Origin: Coriobacteriaceae bacterium AF08-21
GTDB taxonomy: Bacteria; Actinomycetota; Coriobacteriia; Coriobacteriales; Coriobacteriaceae
Direction of reading: 5' to 3'
Length of the DNA stretch: 64,000 nt
Assembly: GCA_027687465.1 (NCBI GenBank)
Contig: JAQCQR010000001.1
Coordinates: 124,001 to 188,000 of the forward strand
Shown here: in pieces, positions 36,806-45,468 of the stretch
Numbering within the stretch: position 1 is the first letter of the stretch
Layout of the letters: each line of letters begins with the position of its first letter
Translations under genes and position numbers: made by a program
The notes under the pieces: model-generated
What the model saw: the letters and a program-made list of their open reading frames with translations, nothing else
Databases searched by the model: none
What the model was told of the DNA's origin: nothing

Positions 36806-37253
36806 GCCCGCTCCTCAACTCGACCGTATGGACACTGTAGCCGCAAGACCATACAAGCCGCGCTATGAATAGAGCGACCTTGTGTTTTAGGTTGTCTTTT
36901 GGTACGCAAGCGGCAAGTTTTTGTACAGCGAGGGCCGATTGTTATTAATCCCCCGACTAATCGGTCTTTAAGCAGGTAAATGAGCTTGTCAGCTTGTCCC
37001 ATCTAAGCGGCAGTGTAACGCAAATGAACAAGGTTCAGCTATGTCATTCAACTCGCCTAGCACCCGCTACCGTCTACGACCTTTTAGTGGCATTTTTGCA
37101 TAGAATCTGATATGGAATGAATCAAACTGTTGGGCATCCGGCATTCGTCAAGCTTGCGGCAAGATTTTGGTCAAGTGGACAGAAAGGGATAGCAAAAAGG
37201 CCCCCGCAAAGCGGAGGCCTTAGGCAAGGCTATGTCGAGGTGCAGGATTCGCG
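36806..37253. other. Intergenic region without a gene
   Basis: AT-rich DNA between the SARP regulator start and nagB. Only the nagB terminator at 37198-37221 is recognisable. No convincing promoter pair or repeat was found. Confidence 0.5.
37198..37221 (-). terminator. Terminator of nagB
   Basis: On the reverse strand AAGGCCTCCGC pairs with GCGGGGGCCTT (one mismatch) and is followed by a T run. Confidence 0.85.
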
Positions 37254-37982
37254 CTACTCGCAGAGCGAAAGGGCGGCCTCGTCGGCAACGACAACGCAGT
37301 TGGTGTGCAGCTGCAGGATCGAAGCCGGGCACTCGGGCGTAACCGGACCATAGCACATATCGTGCACGGCCTGAGCCTTGGCCTCGCCGTTGGCGACGAC
37401 CAGGATCATGCGGGCATACATGATGGTCTGGGTACCCATGGTGTAGGCCTGACGGGGAACGTCGTCGATGCTGTCGAACAGGCGGCTGTTGGCCTGAATG
37501 GTGCTCTCGGTAAGGTCGACGCAGTGCGTGCCCTTGGAGAAGTGGTCATCGGGCTCGTTGAAGCCGATGTGGCCGTTGTTGCCAATGCCAAGCAGCTGCA
37601 GATCGGGATAGCCGGCGGCAGCGACGACCTTATCGTACTCAGAGCAGGCAGCGGCGGCGTCGGGGTTGGAACCGTCGGGCACATGCGTGTTGTTCAGGTC
37701 GATGTTGATGTGATCGAAGAAGTTCTCACGCATGAAGTAGTGATAGCTCTGGGGATCGTCGTGCGAAAGGCCGCGATACTCGTCCAGGTTGTAGGTGCTG
37801 ACCTCGGCAAAGTCGACGTCGCCCTTCTTGTACCAAGCAGCGAGCTGCTTGTAGGCACCGATCGGGGTGGAGCCGGTGGCAAGGCCCAGCACACAGTCGG
37901 GCTTGAGGATAACCTGCGCCGAGATAATATTGGCGGCCTTACGGCTCATATCCTCGTAGTCTTTAGCTTTAATGATCTTCAT
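37254..37982 (-). CDS. nagB: Glucosamine-6-phosphate deaminase
   Basis: This encodes 242 residues from the ATG at 37982 (AAAGGACG upstream), the short form seen in B. subtilis. Motifs include LGLATGSTPIGAYKQL (phosphate loop), YNLDEYRGLSHDDPQSYHYF with the catalytic Asp, and LLGIGNNGHIGFNEPDDHF. It converts GlcN-6-P to fructose-6-P and ammonia, catabolising amino sugars. The genes crr and glmM lie upstream on the same strand, so amino-sugar breakdown and synthesis (GlmM) genes are clustered. A 270-bp gap with hairpins separates it from crr, so separate control is likely. Confidence 0.95.
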   Translation of the reverse strand: MKIIKAKDYEDMSRKAANIISAQVILKPDCVLGLATGSTPIGAYKQLAAWYKKGDVDFAEVSTYNLDEYRGLSHDDPQSYHYFMRENFFDHINIDLNNTHVPDGSNPDAAAACSEYDKVVAAAGYPDLQLLGIGNNGHIGFNEPDDHFSKGTHCVDLTESTIQANSRLFDSIDDVPRQAYTMGTQTIMYARMILVVANGEAKAQAVHDMCYGPVTPECPASILQLHTNCVVVADEAALSLCE

Positions 37983-38140
37983 TACGCGTCCTTTCTCGTA
38001 CAAGAGAGGCAAGGCTCCCCTTACAAGCACTTGCCCGCGGCCCGCGTCGGCCGCAACCAACGTGTGCGGCCACCAGGGCGAGGTCGCGTAATGTATGTGT
38101 CTCGTGTCTAGCCGCGTCGAGGCCCCTGCCCGTCCACGGT

Positions 38141-38214
38141 GACCCGAAGCCTTTTAGCTTCGGACAAATCCCATCTTGCCACGGAGGGCGTCCTCTTTCA
38201 AGGGCGCCCTCCGT
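38141..38214. other. Two hairpins in the crr-nagB gap
   Basis: ACGGAGGGCG (38181-38190) pairs with CGCCCTCCGT (38205-38214), and CCGAAGC pairs with GCTTCGG around 38143-38162. No T run follows on the reverse strand, so termination of crr is possible but unproven. Confidence 0.5.
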
Positions 38215-38254
38215 AAACGTGTTTGAATTGTAGGCTAATGGCCACGTGCACTTG

Positions 38255-38752
38255 CTAGCGCTCGCGAGCAACGATGAGCTGGTCCATCTCTTCGACATGC
38301 ACGCCAACGGAACCCTTGATGCTCGAGAACTCAACGGAGTTGCACACCAAGATGGGAACCGTCACATCGTAGCCCTCGGCAGCAATTGCCTCGCGATCGA
38401 ACTCAATGAGCACATCGCCCTTATGGACGATGTCACCCACTTGCGCATGTACGGTAAAGTGCTTGCCCTCAAGCTGAACAGTGTCCAAACCAACGTGGAT
38501 GAGCACGTCCAAGCCATCGACCGTGTTGAGCGCAACAGCGTGACCCGTGGGAAAAATGGCCTCGACCTTGGCGTCTGCCGGCGCAATCACACGCGTGCCG
38601 GTAGGCTGAATCGCCACGCCCTGGCCCAAAAGGCCGGTGGCAAACGTCTGGTCGTTTACCTCGGAGAGCGGAATGACGTCGCCCGAGATGGGAGCATCCA
38701 GCGTAAGGACTCGACCACGCATACCAAAAGACCTTAGGACTTTAGTGAACAT
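38255..38752 (-). CDS. crr: PTS glucose-type EIIA (Crr family)
   Basis: This encodes 165 residues from the ATG at 38752 (GAGGGGGAGC upstream). It has the EIIA-Glc fold with LDAPISGDVIPLSEVNDQTF near the N-terminus and active-site His motifs in FPTGHAVALNT and DVLIHVGLDTVQLEGKHF. It passes phosphate from HPr to EIIB domains. The alpha-glucoside EIICB at 9107 lacks EIIA, so this protein may serve it or an amino-sugar PTS. It lies 70 bp downstream of glmM. It could also regulate other transporters by inducer exclusion, as known for EIIA-Glc. Confidence 0.92.
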   Translation of the reverse strand: MFTKVLRSFGMRGRVLTLDAPISGDVIPLSEVNDQTFATGLLGQGVAIQPTGTRVIAPADAKVEAIFPTGHAVALNTVDGLDVLIHVGLDTVQLEGKHFTVHAQVGDIVHKGDVLIEFDREAIAAEGYDVTVPILVCNSVEFSSIKGSVGVHVEEMDQLIVARER

Positions 38753-38822
38753 GCTCCCCCTCGGACATACCAATCAATCAAATAACCTTAACAGTTTACC
38801 ACTTGGCACCCGTTTTTGACCA

Positions 38823-40160
38823 TTAGGGAAGTTCGCGCTTGACAACCTCGACGATGTCGTCGACAACGCGCTGGGTCAGCTCGTGCGTCTCGGCCTCGGC
38901 CATCACGCGGACCAGCGGCTCGGTACCGCTCGGGCGCACCAGAATGCGGCCGCGGCCGTCAAGCTCCTTCTCGGCGGCAGCGACGGCATCCCAGATGGGC
39001 TGGCAATCGTCCAGGCCGGCCTTGTTGTCGGAATGCACGTTGACGAGTACCTGCGGGTACTTCTTCATGATGCCGGCAAGATCAGTGAGGGTACGACCGG
39101 TGCGCTTGAGCACGGCCAGCAGCTGCAGAGCCGTCACCAGGCCGTCACCGGTGGTGTTGTGCTCCAGGAAGATGATGTGGCCGGACTGTTCGCCGCCGAT
39201 GACGGCGCCATCCGCGAGCATGCGCTCCAAAACGTAGCGGTCCCCCACGGCGGTCTGAACCATCTCGAAGCCCTGCTCCTTCATAGCGATGGAGAAGCCA
39301 AGGTTGCACATGACGGTCGAGACGATCTCGGAGTTGGCGAGCTTGCCGCGGGCGGCGAGGTCAGAACCGCAGATAGCCAGGATGTAGTCACCGTCGATCT
39401 CATTGCCCTCGCCGTCGACGAACAGCACGCGGTCGGCGTCGCCGTCGTGGGCCAGGCCGATATCGGCGTGGGTGCGCAGCACGAGCTCGCGCAGGGGCTC
39501 AAGGTGAGTGGAGCCGCACTCAACGTTAATGTCGGTGCCGCAGTAATCAGTGTTGATGGCATGGACCGTGGCGCCCAGGCGCTGCAGCGCAGCGGGCGTG
39601 GTCTGGCAGGAAGCACCGTGGCCGCAGTCGACGGCAACAACCAGGCCATCGAGCTTAAGGCCGTCGAGCGTGCTGATGGCATGATCGACATAGGCCTTGC
39701 GGGCGTCTTTCATCTTGATAATGTGGCCCACGCCGGCACCGGTCGGCAGCGTGTCGGCAGCCATGGCCTCCTCGGACATGACCCAGGCGCTGATCTCTTC
39801 CTCGACAGCATCGGGAAGCTTCATACCCTTGCGGCTAAAGAACTTGATGCCGTTGAACTCCGGCGGATTATGCGAAGCAGAGATGACGATGCCGCCGTCG
39901 AGCTCGTTTTGGACGGTGAGCAGCGCCACGGCCGGCGTAGGGATAACGCCGCAGCAATGCGGACGGCCGCCCTCTGCCATAATGCCAGCGGTCAGAGCAC
40001 TCTCGAGCATGGTACCCGAAAGACGCGTGTCGCGGCCGATGCAGATGTCCGGGCCAAGGAACTTGGTCGCCGCGCGGCCCAGGCGAAACGCGAGGTCGCA
40101 CGAGAGGTCGGCATTGGCGACGCCACGGACGCCGTCGGTACCGAAGATGTTCTGGGGCAT
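38823..40160 (-). CDS. glmM: Phosphoglucosamine mutase
   Basis: This encodes 445 residues from the ATG at 40160 (GGAAGGAGC upstream). The phosphoserine loop is GGIVISASHNPPEFNGIKFF. The metal loop is LAHDGDADRVLFVDGEG. The sugar-binding loop is GGEQSGHIIFLEHNTTGDG. The C-terminal phosphate site is RPSGTEPLVRVMAEA. It converts GlcN-6-P to GlcN-1-P for peptidoglycan precursors. It follows the rplM-rpsI operon, separated by a terminator. Confidence 0.96.
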   Translation of the reverse strand: MPQNIFGTDGVRGVANADLSCDLAFRLGRAATKFLGPDICIGRDTRLSGTMLESALTAGIMAEGGRPHCCGVIPTPAVALLTVQNELDGGIVISASHNPPEFNGIKFFSRKGMKLPDAVEEEISAWVMSEEAMAADTLPTGAGVGHIIKMKDARKAYVDHAISTLDGLKLDGLVVAVDCGHGASCQTTPAALQRLGATVHAINTDYCGTDINVECGSTHLEPLRELVLRTHADIGLAHDGDADRVLFVDGEGNEIDGDYILAICGSDLAARGKLANSEIVSTVMCNLGFSIAMKEQGFEMVQTAVGDRYVLERMLADGAVIGGEQSGHIIFLEHNTTGDGLVTALQLLAVLKRTGRTLTDLAGIMKKYPQVLVNVHSDNKAGLDDCQPIWDAVAAAEKELDGRGRILVRPSGTEPLVRVMAEAETHELTQRVVDDIVEVVKRELP

Positions 40161-40218
40161 AGGATCGCTCCTTCCCTAGCAGGCGATATACAACCGCCCA
40201 CCCTAGTCGAAAAAGAAA

Positions 40219-40252
40219 AGCGGGACCCGCCGAGGAATCGGCAGGCCCCGCT
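40219..40252 (-). terminator. Terminator of the rplM-rpsI operon
   Basis: A 15-bp stem with mismatches (AGCGGGGCCTGCCGA with TCGGCGGGTCCCGCT on the reverse strand) is followed by TTTT. Confidence 0.88.
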
Positions 40253-40283
40253 TGTACATTGTATCTCGAAAGGAGATAAAACC

Positions 40284-40679
<396 letters not shown>

Positions 40680-40681
40680 CT

Positions 40682-41125
40682 TTAAGCCTCCAGCTCAATC
40701 TTCGTGGGGTTCTGGGCAGCATGCGGATGCTCGGCACCAGCGTAGACCTTAAGCTTGGTCATCTGGGCACGGCCGAGGGTGGTCTTGGGCAGCATACCGC
40801 GAACGGCGCGCTCGATGACCTTCTCCGGGTGCTTCTCCATAGCCTGGCGGAAGCTCTCAGCCTTGAGGCCGCCGTTGTAGCCGCTGTGGCGATAATAGGT
40901 CTTCGTGTCGGCCTTGTTACCGGTAAGCTGGACCTTATCGGCGTTGATGACGACAACGAAGTCGCCGCAGTCGCTGTTGGGCGTGAACTGGGGCTTGTTC
41001 TTACCGCGCAGGATCATTGCGATCTGGGTGGCAAGACGGCCCAGGACAGCACCATCGGCGTCGACGAGAACCCAGTTGCGCTGGACCTCGCCCTGCTTGG
41101 CGTAGTGAGTCGATTTCGAAATCAC
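40682..41125 (-). CDS. rplM: 50S ribosomal protein L13
   Basis: This encodes 147 residues from a GTG at 41125, preceded by GGAGG. Signature segments are [40 protein letters not shown] and [20 protein letters not shown]. It is the first gene of the L13-S9 operon. The 60-nt leader can fold GTTAC-GCAGAG / CTCTG-GTAAC, possibly an autoregulatory L13 leader, although that is not proven. Confidence 0.97.
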   Translation of the reverse strand: MISKSTHYAKQGEVQRNWVLVDADGAVLGRLATQIAMILRGKNKPQFTPNSDCGDFVVVINADKVQLTGNKADTKTYYRHSGYNGGLKAESFRQAMEKHPEKVIERAVRGMLPKTTLGRAQMTKLKVYAGAEHPHAAQNPTKIELEA

Positions 41126-41191
41126 TTAGACTCCTCCATGTACAGTACGTGTTGTTACAGAGATTCACGGGGCTCTGCAAGTAACCCGTCC

Positions 41192-41219
41192 ATATTACCC
41201 CGCTCGCCGTACGAGTCAA
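41192..41219 (-). promoter_or_regulatory. Promoter of rplM-rpsI
   Basis: On the reverse strand TTGACT (41219-41214), a 16-bp spacer and TAATAT (41197-41192) lie about 65 nt upstream of the GTG. Confidence 0.75.
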
Positions 41220-41319
41220 CAGGTATTTTGGCTCCGACCAGAGTTTCTGCACATGTCATCCACGAGCCGTGATTTTTCCAACTCTTTAGCTGTTGTCATT
41301 TTTTGAGGGTTCGCCGTCG

Positions 41320-42198
41320 CTAGCGCTCAACGAACTCTTGGATTTCCGCGAGCAGGCGCTTTGCCTCCTGACGGCCCTGGATATACAGGTCCAAAAGCTT
41401 TGCCGGATCGTGCTCGACATGGCCGACCTCGACCGGCTTTTGCGGAGCGATGACCAGCGCGCGGCCCTCGCGCTCATACTTCCACAGGTGCATGCGCTGG
41501 AGGTTATAGCGGTCGTGGCGCGTCTCGATAGCCTCGAGCAGGTAGGGGTAGTCGGCATAGCGGGCGCGCGCGGCAGGCATAAACTCGTAGGGCTTTTTCT
41601 CGTACGAGCGGTCCTGGGTGACGATGACGACCGCACGGTCGAAGCCCGCCTCCTCGAGCACATGCTCGATAGGAACCGAATCGGCCACGCCGCCGTCGAC
41701 GTATTTGTGCCCGTCGATCTCGACCGGCGGCGTCACCAGCGGCAGCGAGGTGGAGGCGCGCACAGCATCGAGGTCGAGCACGGCGCTTTTGACCGGCAGG
41801 TAGGCAGCGGTTCCAAACAGCATGTCCGTCGCGACGGCGTACATCTCGATGGGGCTCGCGTCGAACGCCTCGTTGTCAAAGGGATCCAGGCGGTCCTGGA
41901 TATCGTTGAAGATAAAGTCGTAACCCACGATGGAGCCCGTGGATGCGAAGGATGCGGCACCCATGTAGCGGTTGTCATTGCAGAAGGTCAGGTTGATGCG
42001 ATTGACGCGACCGATCTGGTGTGACTTGTAGTTGACGCCGTTGAGGGCACCGGCCGATACACCGTAGACAGTCGGAATCTCGACGCCGGCCTCCATAAGA
42101 ACGTCGAGCACGCCTGCGGTAAACTGCCCGCGAAAACTACCGCCCTCCAAAACGAGCGCGACCTTGCCGGCGTTCTTTGCCTTATCTTCTGCAGTCAT
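41320..42198 (-). CDS. Patatin-like phospholipase family protein
   Basis: This encodes 292 residues from the ATG at 42198 with a strong AGGAGGT. The oxyanion motif is LVLEGGSFRGQFTAGVLDVL, the nucleophile elbow GVSAG, and the catalytic Asp lies in YVDGGVADSVPIEHV. It is a predicted cytosolic or peripheral acyl hydrolase of the bacterial YjjU-like patatin group. It sits alone on its strand, followed by rplM. No lipid-metabolism partner is adjacent. The physiological substrate is unknown. Confidence 0.88.
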   Translation of the reverse strand: MTAEDKAKNAGKVALVLEGGSFRGQFTAGVLDVLMEAGVEIPTVYGVSAGALNGVNYKSHQIGRVNRINLTFCNDNRYMGAASFASTGSIVGYDFIFNDIQDRLDPFDNEAFDASPIEMYAVATDMLFGTAAYLPVKSAVLDLDAVRASTSLPLVTPPVEIDGHKYVDGGVADSVPIEHVLEEAGFDRAVVIVTQDRSYEKKPYEFMPAARARYADYPYLLEAIETRHDRYNLQRMHLWKYEREGRALVIAPQKPVEVGHVEHDPAKLLDLYIQGRQEAKRLLAEIQEFVER

Positions 42199-42285
42199 GT
42201 TGACCTCCTGCGATTGCGTTTTGGCTTTCTTCTACCCAGTTTTGGGATGGAGGGCGCGCAGGTTTTTTGAGGCGGCAGGTGAAGC

Positions 42286-42516
42286 GGAAAGTGCGTCCCA
42301 GTTTGAGGCGGGATTCCGGGATGGACTTTCCGCTTGGACCGCCGTTAGGAAAGCGTGTCCCGTTCTGAGCGCGGATTCCGGGATGAACTTTCCGCTAGCC
42401 ATTCATTTGGAAATTGCATCCCATTCCGAATGAGGATTCCGGGATGCAGTTTCCGCTTGAAACGTCATCCGGAAACCGCATCCCAGTCTGAACCGGAATT
42501 CTGGGATGGATTTTCC
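42286..42516. repeat. Four tandem ~62-bp units, each an inverted repeat (REP/BIME-like array)
   Basis: Left arms of the form GGAAAnnGC(A/G)TCCC lie at 42286, 42348, 42409 and 42471. Right arms GGGATGnAnTTTCC lie at 42318, 42380, 42441 and 42503. Each arm pair can form a stem of about 14 bp with a loop of about 18 nt. The period is 61-62 bp. Arms are conserved and the sequences between units are not. The array lies upstream of the patatin gene and before the prophage. Confidence 0.88.
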
Positions 42517-42594
42517 GCCTGGGGCGACGTTGATGCGGGGCATGGCAGGTTGCAGTCCGATCGGCATCGCATCTGCATAGGGTTGAAGCTTTGC

Positions 42595-42726
42595 GCGGAG
42601 AATCCGCGTATTTGCTTCGCAAATCCGCACCGGCTTCGGCCGCCTGCTGGCGTCCTCGCCCGCGGGCTACAAACGCTTCGCGTTTGCTTAACGCTCGCGC
42701 CCTGCACAGAGTTCGATTCTCCGCGG
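42595..42726. repeat. GC-rich composite hairpin region with T-arm-like end, near the prophage boundary
   Basis: CGCGGAGAAT (42595-42604) is exactly complementary to ATTCTCCGCG (42717-42726). The right end contains GTTCGATTCTCC, T-arm-like, but no tRNA cloverleaf surrounds it. Inside are small palindromes such as AAACGCTTCGCGTTT. It could be a relic att region or a member of the same class as 23289-23481. Confidence 0.5.
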
Positions 42727-42744
42727 TATCTATAAGTAATAAAA

Positions 42745-42774
42745 AAGCAGGTAGGTGCGTTTACCTACCTGCTT
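42745..42774 (-). terminator. Terminator at the left end of the prophage
   Basis: A 12-bp perfect stem, AAGCAGGTAGGT with ACCTACCTGCTT, is followed on the reverse strand by a T run. A second terminator-like hairpin (AAGCGGGG ... CCCCGCTT, 42973-43005) is nearer the endolysin stop. The 230 bp between them hold no gene. Confidence 0.85.
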
Positions 42775-43010
42775 GTAACTATTGGTGGAGCTAATGAGAA
42801 AAACGGCGAACTCCACCAGTACCGCCAGCCGCGCAGCTATCCAACTTGATACTTGCGTTGTAAGAGTATCGAAAAACTGGTTTGTTGTCGTTGGGACGTG
42901 CCAAAAATAGCCATTTCCGGTGTTTGCAAAATACCAGATGGGCGGCTTGCTGTAAGCCCGTATAACGGCAGAAAGCGGGGCACCCCTTGTCAGGGTACCC
43001 CGCTTGAACA

Positions 43011-44075
43011 CTAATAAGAAAGCTTCTGGCCGGGGTAGATCGTATAAGGTGCCCCAATGCCGTTCTTGCTTGCGATGGTGTGCCAGTCGATACCGAGCGA
43101 AGCGCCAATCTCGCTGAGCGTGTCGCCGCTCTTGACGGTGTAGACGCGCGCAGCGCCAACGCCCGCCCTCTGGTTGACGATTGCCTGAACCTCGCTGAAG
43201 CGGTCGCCCAGAACGTCGCTGCGCGTCGGCACAACGCCGAACATTCCGCGTTCCACATCATCTGCGAGCTGAGAAGCGGAAGCGCCGTCAATGTAGTTGA
43301 TGAGGTCTTGCACCTCTCGGTAGCGGTCGCCGAGCTTTTCGCGGCGCTCATCGTCAACGCCATACTCGCCGCGCATGACCGCTGCTGCAAGGTCAAACGT
43401 CGTGCCCTCCGGCGAAGGCTCGGCGACCTCTGCGGGCGGAACGTCGGGCGCTGCCGCGCCGGACGGGTTGGCAAACTTGCCCCACGCTTCGCGCGTCATA
43501 TAGGCGATATCGAGATCAAGCGGCGCATTGAAGCCATTGAGACGGCCATTCGACGTGTACTGGTGGATTGCGCAGCTACCCCAAGCGCCGAAGCCGCCAT
43601 CGGGAAGCCACGGCGAAGACTGGTAGCCGGTGCGGTTGTTGTTAGCGTACTGTGCAACCCAGAGCGCGTGATTCGGCGCGATCTTCGACCAATCCTCTTC
43701 GGTGCAAACGCTACGGCTCATATAGACGATGCAGCGAACGCCGGTCTGATCGTAGACGTAATCGAGGAACTGCTTTGCCTTGTCGGTTCCGATGCGCCCG
43801 TACATCTCATAATCGAGAACGGGAATGCCGTTGCCGAAGTAGTTACGGCAGCTTGCGACGAAGTGCTTAGCCTGAGCGATGGGGTCTTCTCCGTTCATGA
43901 AGTGATAGAAGCCCCAGAGCTTGCCGAGCTTGATAGCCTGCTGAATCCACGGGTTGCAGGTGTTGTGAACGATGGTGGTTCCCTCTGTCGCCTTGCAGAT
44001 AACAAAATCGCAAGGCACCTGCGCGAGGTCAAGCCCGCGCTGGTAGTTAGAAATATCAATGCCGTTGAGTGCCAT
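43011..44075 (-). CDS. Phage endolysin: GH25 muramidase + two CW_7 repeats + LysM
   Basis: This encodes 354 residues from the ATG at 44075 (AGGGGGC upstream). The N-terminal GH25 lysozyme (about 1-200) starts NGIDISNYQRGLDLAQVPCD and has VLDYEMYG with the catalytic acidic residues. A Pro/Ala linker is followed by two CW_7-type wall-binding repeats (AAAVMRGEYGVDDERREKLG and ADDVERGMFGVVPTRSDVLG). A C-terminal LysM ends the protein (YTVKSGDTLSEIGASLGIDW). It cleaves peptidoglycan at lysis. No signal peptide is present, so export depends on the holin. It overlaps the C39 gene by 20 nt. Confidence 0.93.
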   Translation of the reverse strand: MALNGIDISNYQRGLDLAQVPCDFVICKATEGTTIVHNTCNPWIQQAIKLGKLWGFYHFMNGEDPIAQAKHFVASCRNYFGNGIPVLDYEMYGRIGTDKAKQFLDYVYDQTGVRCIVYMSRSVCTEEDWSKIAPNHALWVAQYANNNRTGYQSSPWLPDGGFGAWGSCAIHQYTSNGRLNGFNAPLDLDIAYMTREAWGKFANPSGAAAPDVPPAEVAEPSPEGTTFDLAAAVMRGEYGVDDERREKLGDRYREVQDLINYIDGASASQLADDVERGMFGVVPTRSDVLGDRFSEVQAIVNQRAGVGAARVYTVKSGDTLSEIGASLGIDWHTIASKNGIGAPYTIYPGQKLSY

Positions 44076-44766
44076 AGAAGCCCCCTCTGATGCAGTAGAA
44101 GTAATGAAAATCGACATGCTCTAGCTCTTCGAGCGTGAAGGCGCGCGCTGAGTTCCCAGCGCTCGCCGGGTCGCGTATCCAGTAGCCGTCATCGTCGCCG
44201 CGCCAGATAAGCACGACGTGCCCGCCGTAGTCCCTATCGCCGAGCGTTCCGCTCATGCCAGCGAAGGCAAGCCACCCATCGGACACGTTTTGAAGGACGG
44301 GTGCGAGATCGTAAAAAATCGGCGTGCTCTCGATGCCGTATTCCGGGTAATGCTCGGCAATCCACGCGCAGAACTTGCCGGGGTCGTTCACGCCATCGGT
44401 AAGGCACGTGTCGCCCACGAACGATGCGAGCGTGAGCGGCGTAATGTCCTGAAGCGTCATGTATTTGACAGCCATAGCCGCGCATGTAAGGCCGCAACCG
44501 TGGTCGCCGATTGTTCCGCCCGCATAGGGTATGTAGTCCCATTGCGGGTCGGTCTGAAGCCATAGCGGCATGCTGTTTCCCTCGGCAATCGGCCTATCGA
44601 CAACGATTGCAAGGCGGTCTTCCTCAGCCGCCGCGTATCCCTCTTCGCGCGCTTCGGCGAGCGCGCCCGCGTCGCTCTCGATATGGCCGACGATGAGCCA
44701 GCCGCAGAAGAGCATTGACGCGAGCGCGCCGGAAAGCACGAGGGCGACAGCCTTTAGCCTACTCAT
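44056..44766 (-). CDS. Membrane-anchored C39-like cysteine peptidase in the lysis cassette
   Basis: This encodes 236 residues starting at the ATG at 44766, which overlaps the holin stop (ATGAGTAG). An N-terminal hydrophobic anchor (AVALVLSGALASMLFCGWLI) precedes a C39-type papain-like fold. The Cys lies in GTIGDHGCGLTCAAMAVKYM, the His in GGHVVLIWRG, and Asp/Asn in YWIRDPASAG. Related phage proteins act as wall peptidases or process other proteins. Together with the GH25 enzyme it may give a two-enzyme lysis system. The target bond is unknown. Confidence 0.8.
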   Translation of the reverse strand: MSRLKAVALVLSGALASMLFCGWLIVGHIESDAGALAEAREEGYAAAEEDRLAIVVDRPIAEGNSMPLWLQTDPQWDYIPYAGGTIGDHGCGLTCAAMAVKYMTLQDITPLTLASFVGDTCLTDGVNDPGKFCAWIAEHYPEYGIESTPIFYDLAPVLQNVSDGWLAFAGMSGTLGDRDYGGHVVLIWRGDDDGYWIRDPASAGNSARAFTLEELEHVDFHYFYCIRGGFYGTQRH

Positions 44767-45019
44767 CGCGCTTCGGCTCGGTGTAGGTGAGCGCTTGCGC
44801 GGAATCGCCAACGCCAGCCGTGGTCGGGTCGGTCACGATGCCCAGAATCGCGAGCACGGCGAAAAGCGCGTTGATGATCGCGGCCAACTGCTCGTTCAAA
44901 ACGCCGAAGTCCCACTGGTAGCCGAACGGTGCGGCGACCACCTGCACGAGCAGCAGGACGGCGGGAATGAGGGTCAGCCAAAAAGTCTTGTTTTTGATTC
45001 GTGCGGTGAAGTTAATCAT
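44759..45019 (-). CDS. Phage holin (phi-LC3 type)
   Basis: This encodes 86 residues from the ATG at 45019 (AAGGAGAACTGAA upstream). MINFTARIKNKTFWLTLIPA begins the first membrane helix, a second spans IINALFAVLAILGIV, and the motif GIVTDPTTAGVGDSAQALTY with a charged tail is typical of phi-LC3 holins. It forms membrane pores that release the endolysin. It lies between the membrane coiled-coil gene and the C39 gene. Confidence 0.93.
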   Translation of the reverse strand: MINFTARIKNKTFWLTLIPAVLLLVQVVAAPFGYQWDFGVLNEQLAAIINALFAVLAILGIVTDPTTAGVGDSAQALTYTEPKRDE

Positions 45020-45020
45020 T

Positions 45021-45467
45021 TCAGTTCTCCTTTTCATAGATGAGGTCTACGCGGTCGTAGATGTGATCGACCTTGTTTGCCATGTCGTGCGAGTGCTCGC
45101 GCGATTCCCTGATTTCGTCGTGCAGCGCTGCTGTGGATGCCCTGAGAGATTCCATAGCGGCTTGCAGCCCTTCCGAAATGTTGTTGCTTCGCTCCATCTG
45201 CGCAGCGATACGGCCTTCCATTTCCGAGCGCTCGCGGTCGCGCTGCGCGCGCTCGTTGAGTTCGTCGCGCTTGCGCTCTTCGCGCTTCAGCTCTAGCTCT
45301 GCCTGTCGCGCTGCGTTTCGCTCTTCAAGCTCCGCCTTGCGCTCGTTGTTGCGCTGGTACTCGTTAAGCAACTGCTTTGCGAGGATTCCGAAGCCGATAG
45401 CAACGAGGAACGCGAAGAACCATTCGGCACCGAAGGCCGCCGCATGGTCTAAAACGCTTTCCGCCAC
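45021..45467 (-). CDS. Membrane-anchored coiled-coil protein of the lysis module
   Basis: This encodes 148 residues from a GTG at 45467 (GGAGGG upstream). One N-terminal transmembrane helix (AEWFFAFLVAIGFGILAKQL) is followed by a long highly charged coiled coil rich in Arg/Glu (RNNERKAELEERNAARQAEL). It ends with a second helical region. The layout resembles phage second holins or spanin/antiholin-like proteins. It ends one base before the holin frame and overlaps none, fitting a lysis operon. The precise role is unknown. Confidence 0.7.
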   Translation of the reverse strand: MAESVLDHAAAFGAEWFFAFLVAIGFGILAKQLLNEYQRNNERKAELEERNAARQAELELKREERKRDELNERAQRDRERSEMEGRIAAQMERSNNISEGLQAAMESLRASTAALHDEIRESREHSHDMANKVDHIYDRVDLIYEKEN

Positions 45468-45468
45468 G

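Noticed and set aside
42286..42516. CRISPR array
   Set aside because: The ~62-bp units are themselves inverted repeats with diverged middles. There are no identical direct repeats with unique spacers and no cas genes nearby.
42700..42800. tRNA gene at the prophage boundary
   Set aside because: GTTCGATTCTCC and a GCTCCACCA-like end exist but do not belong to one cloverleaf.
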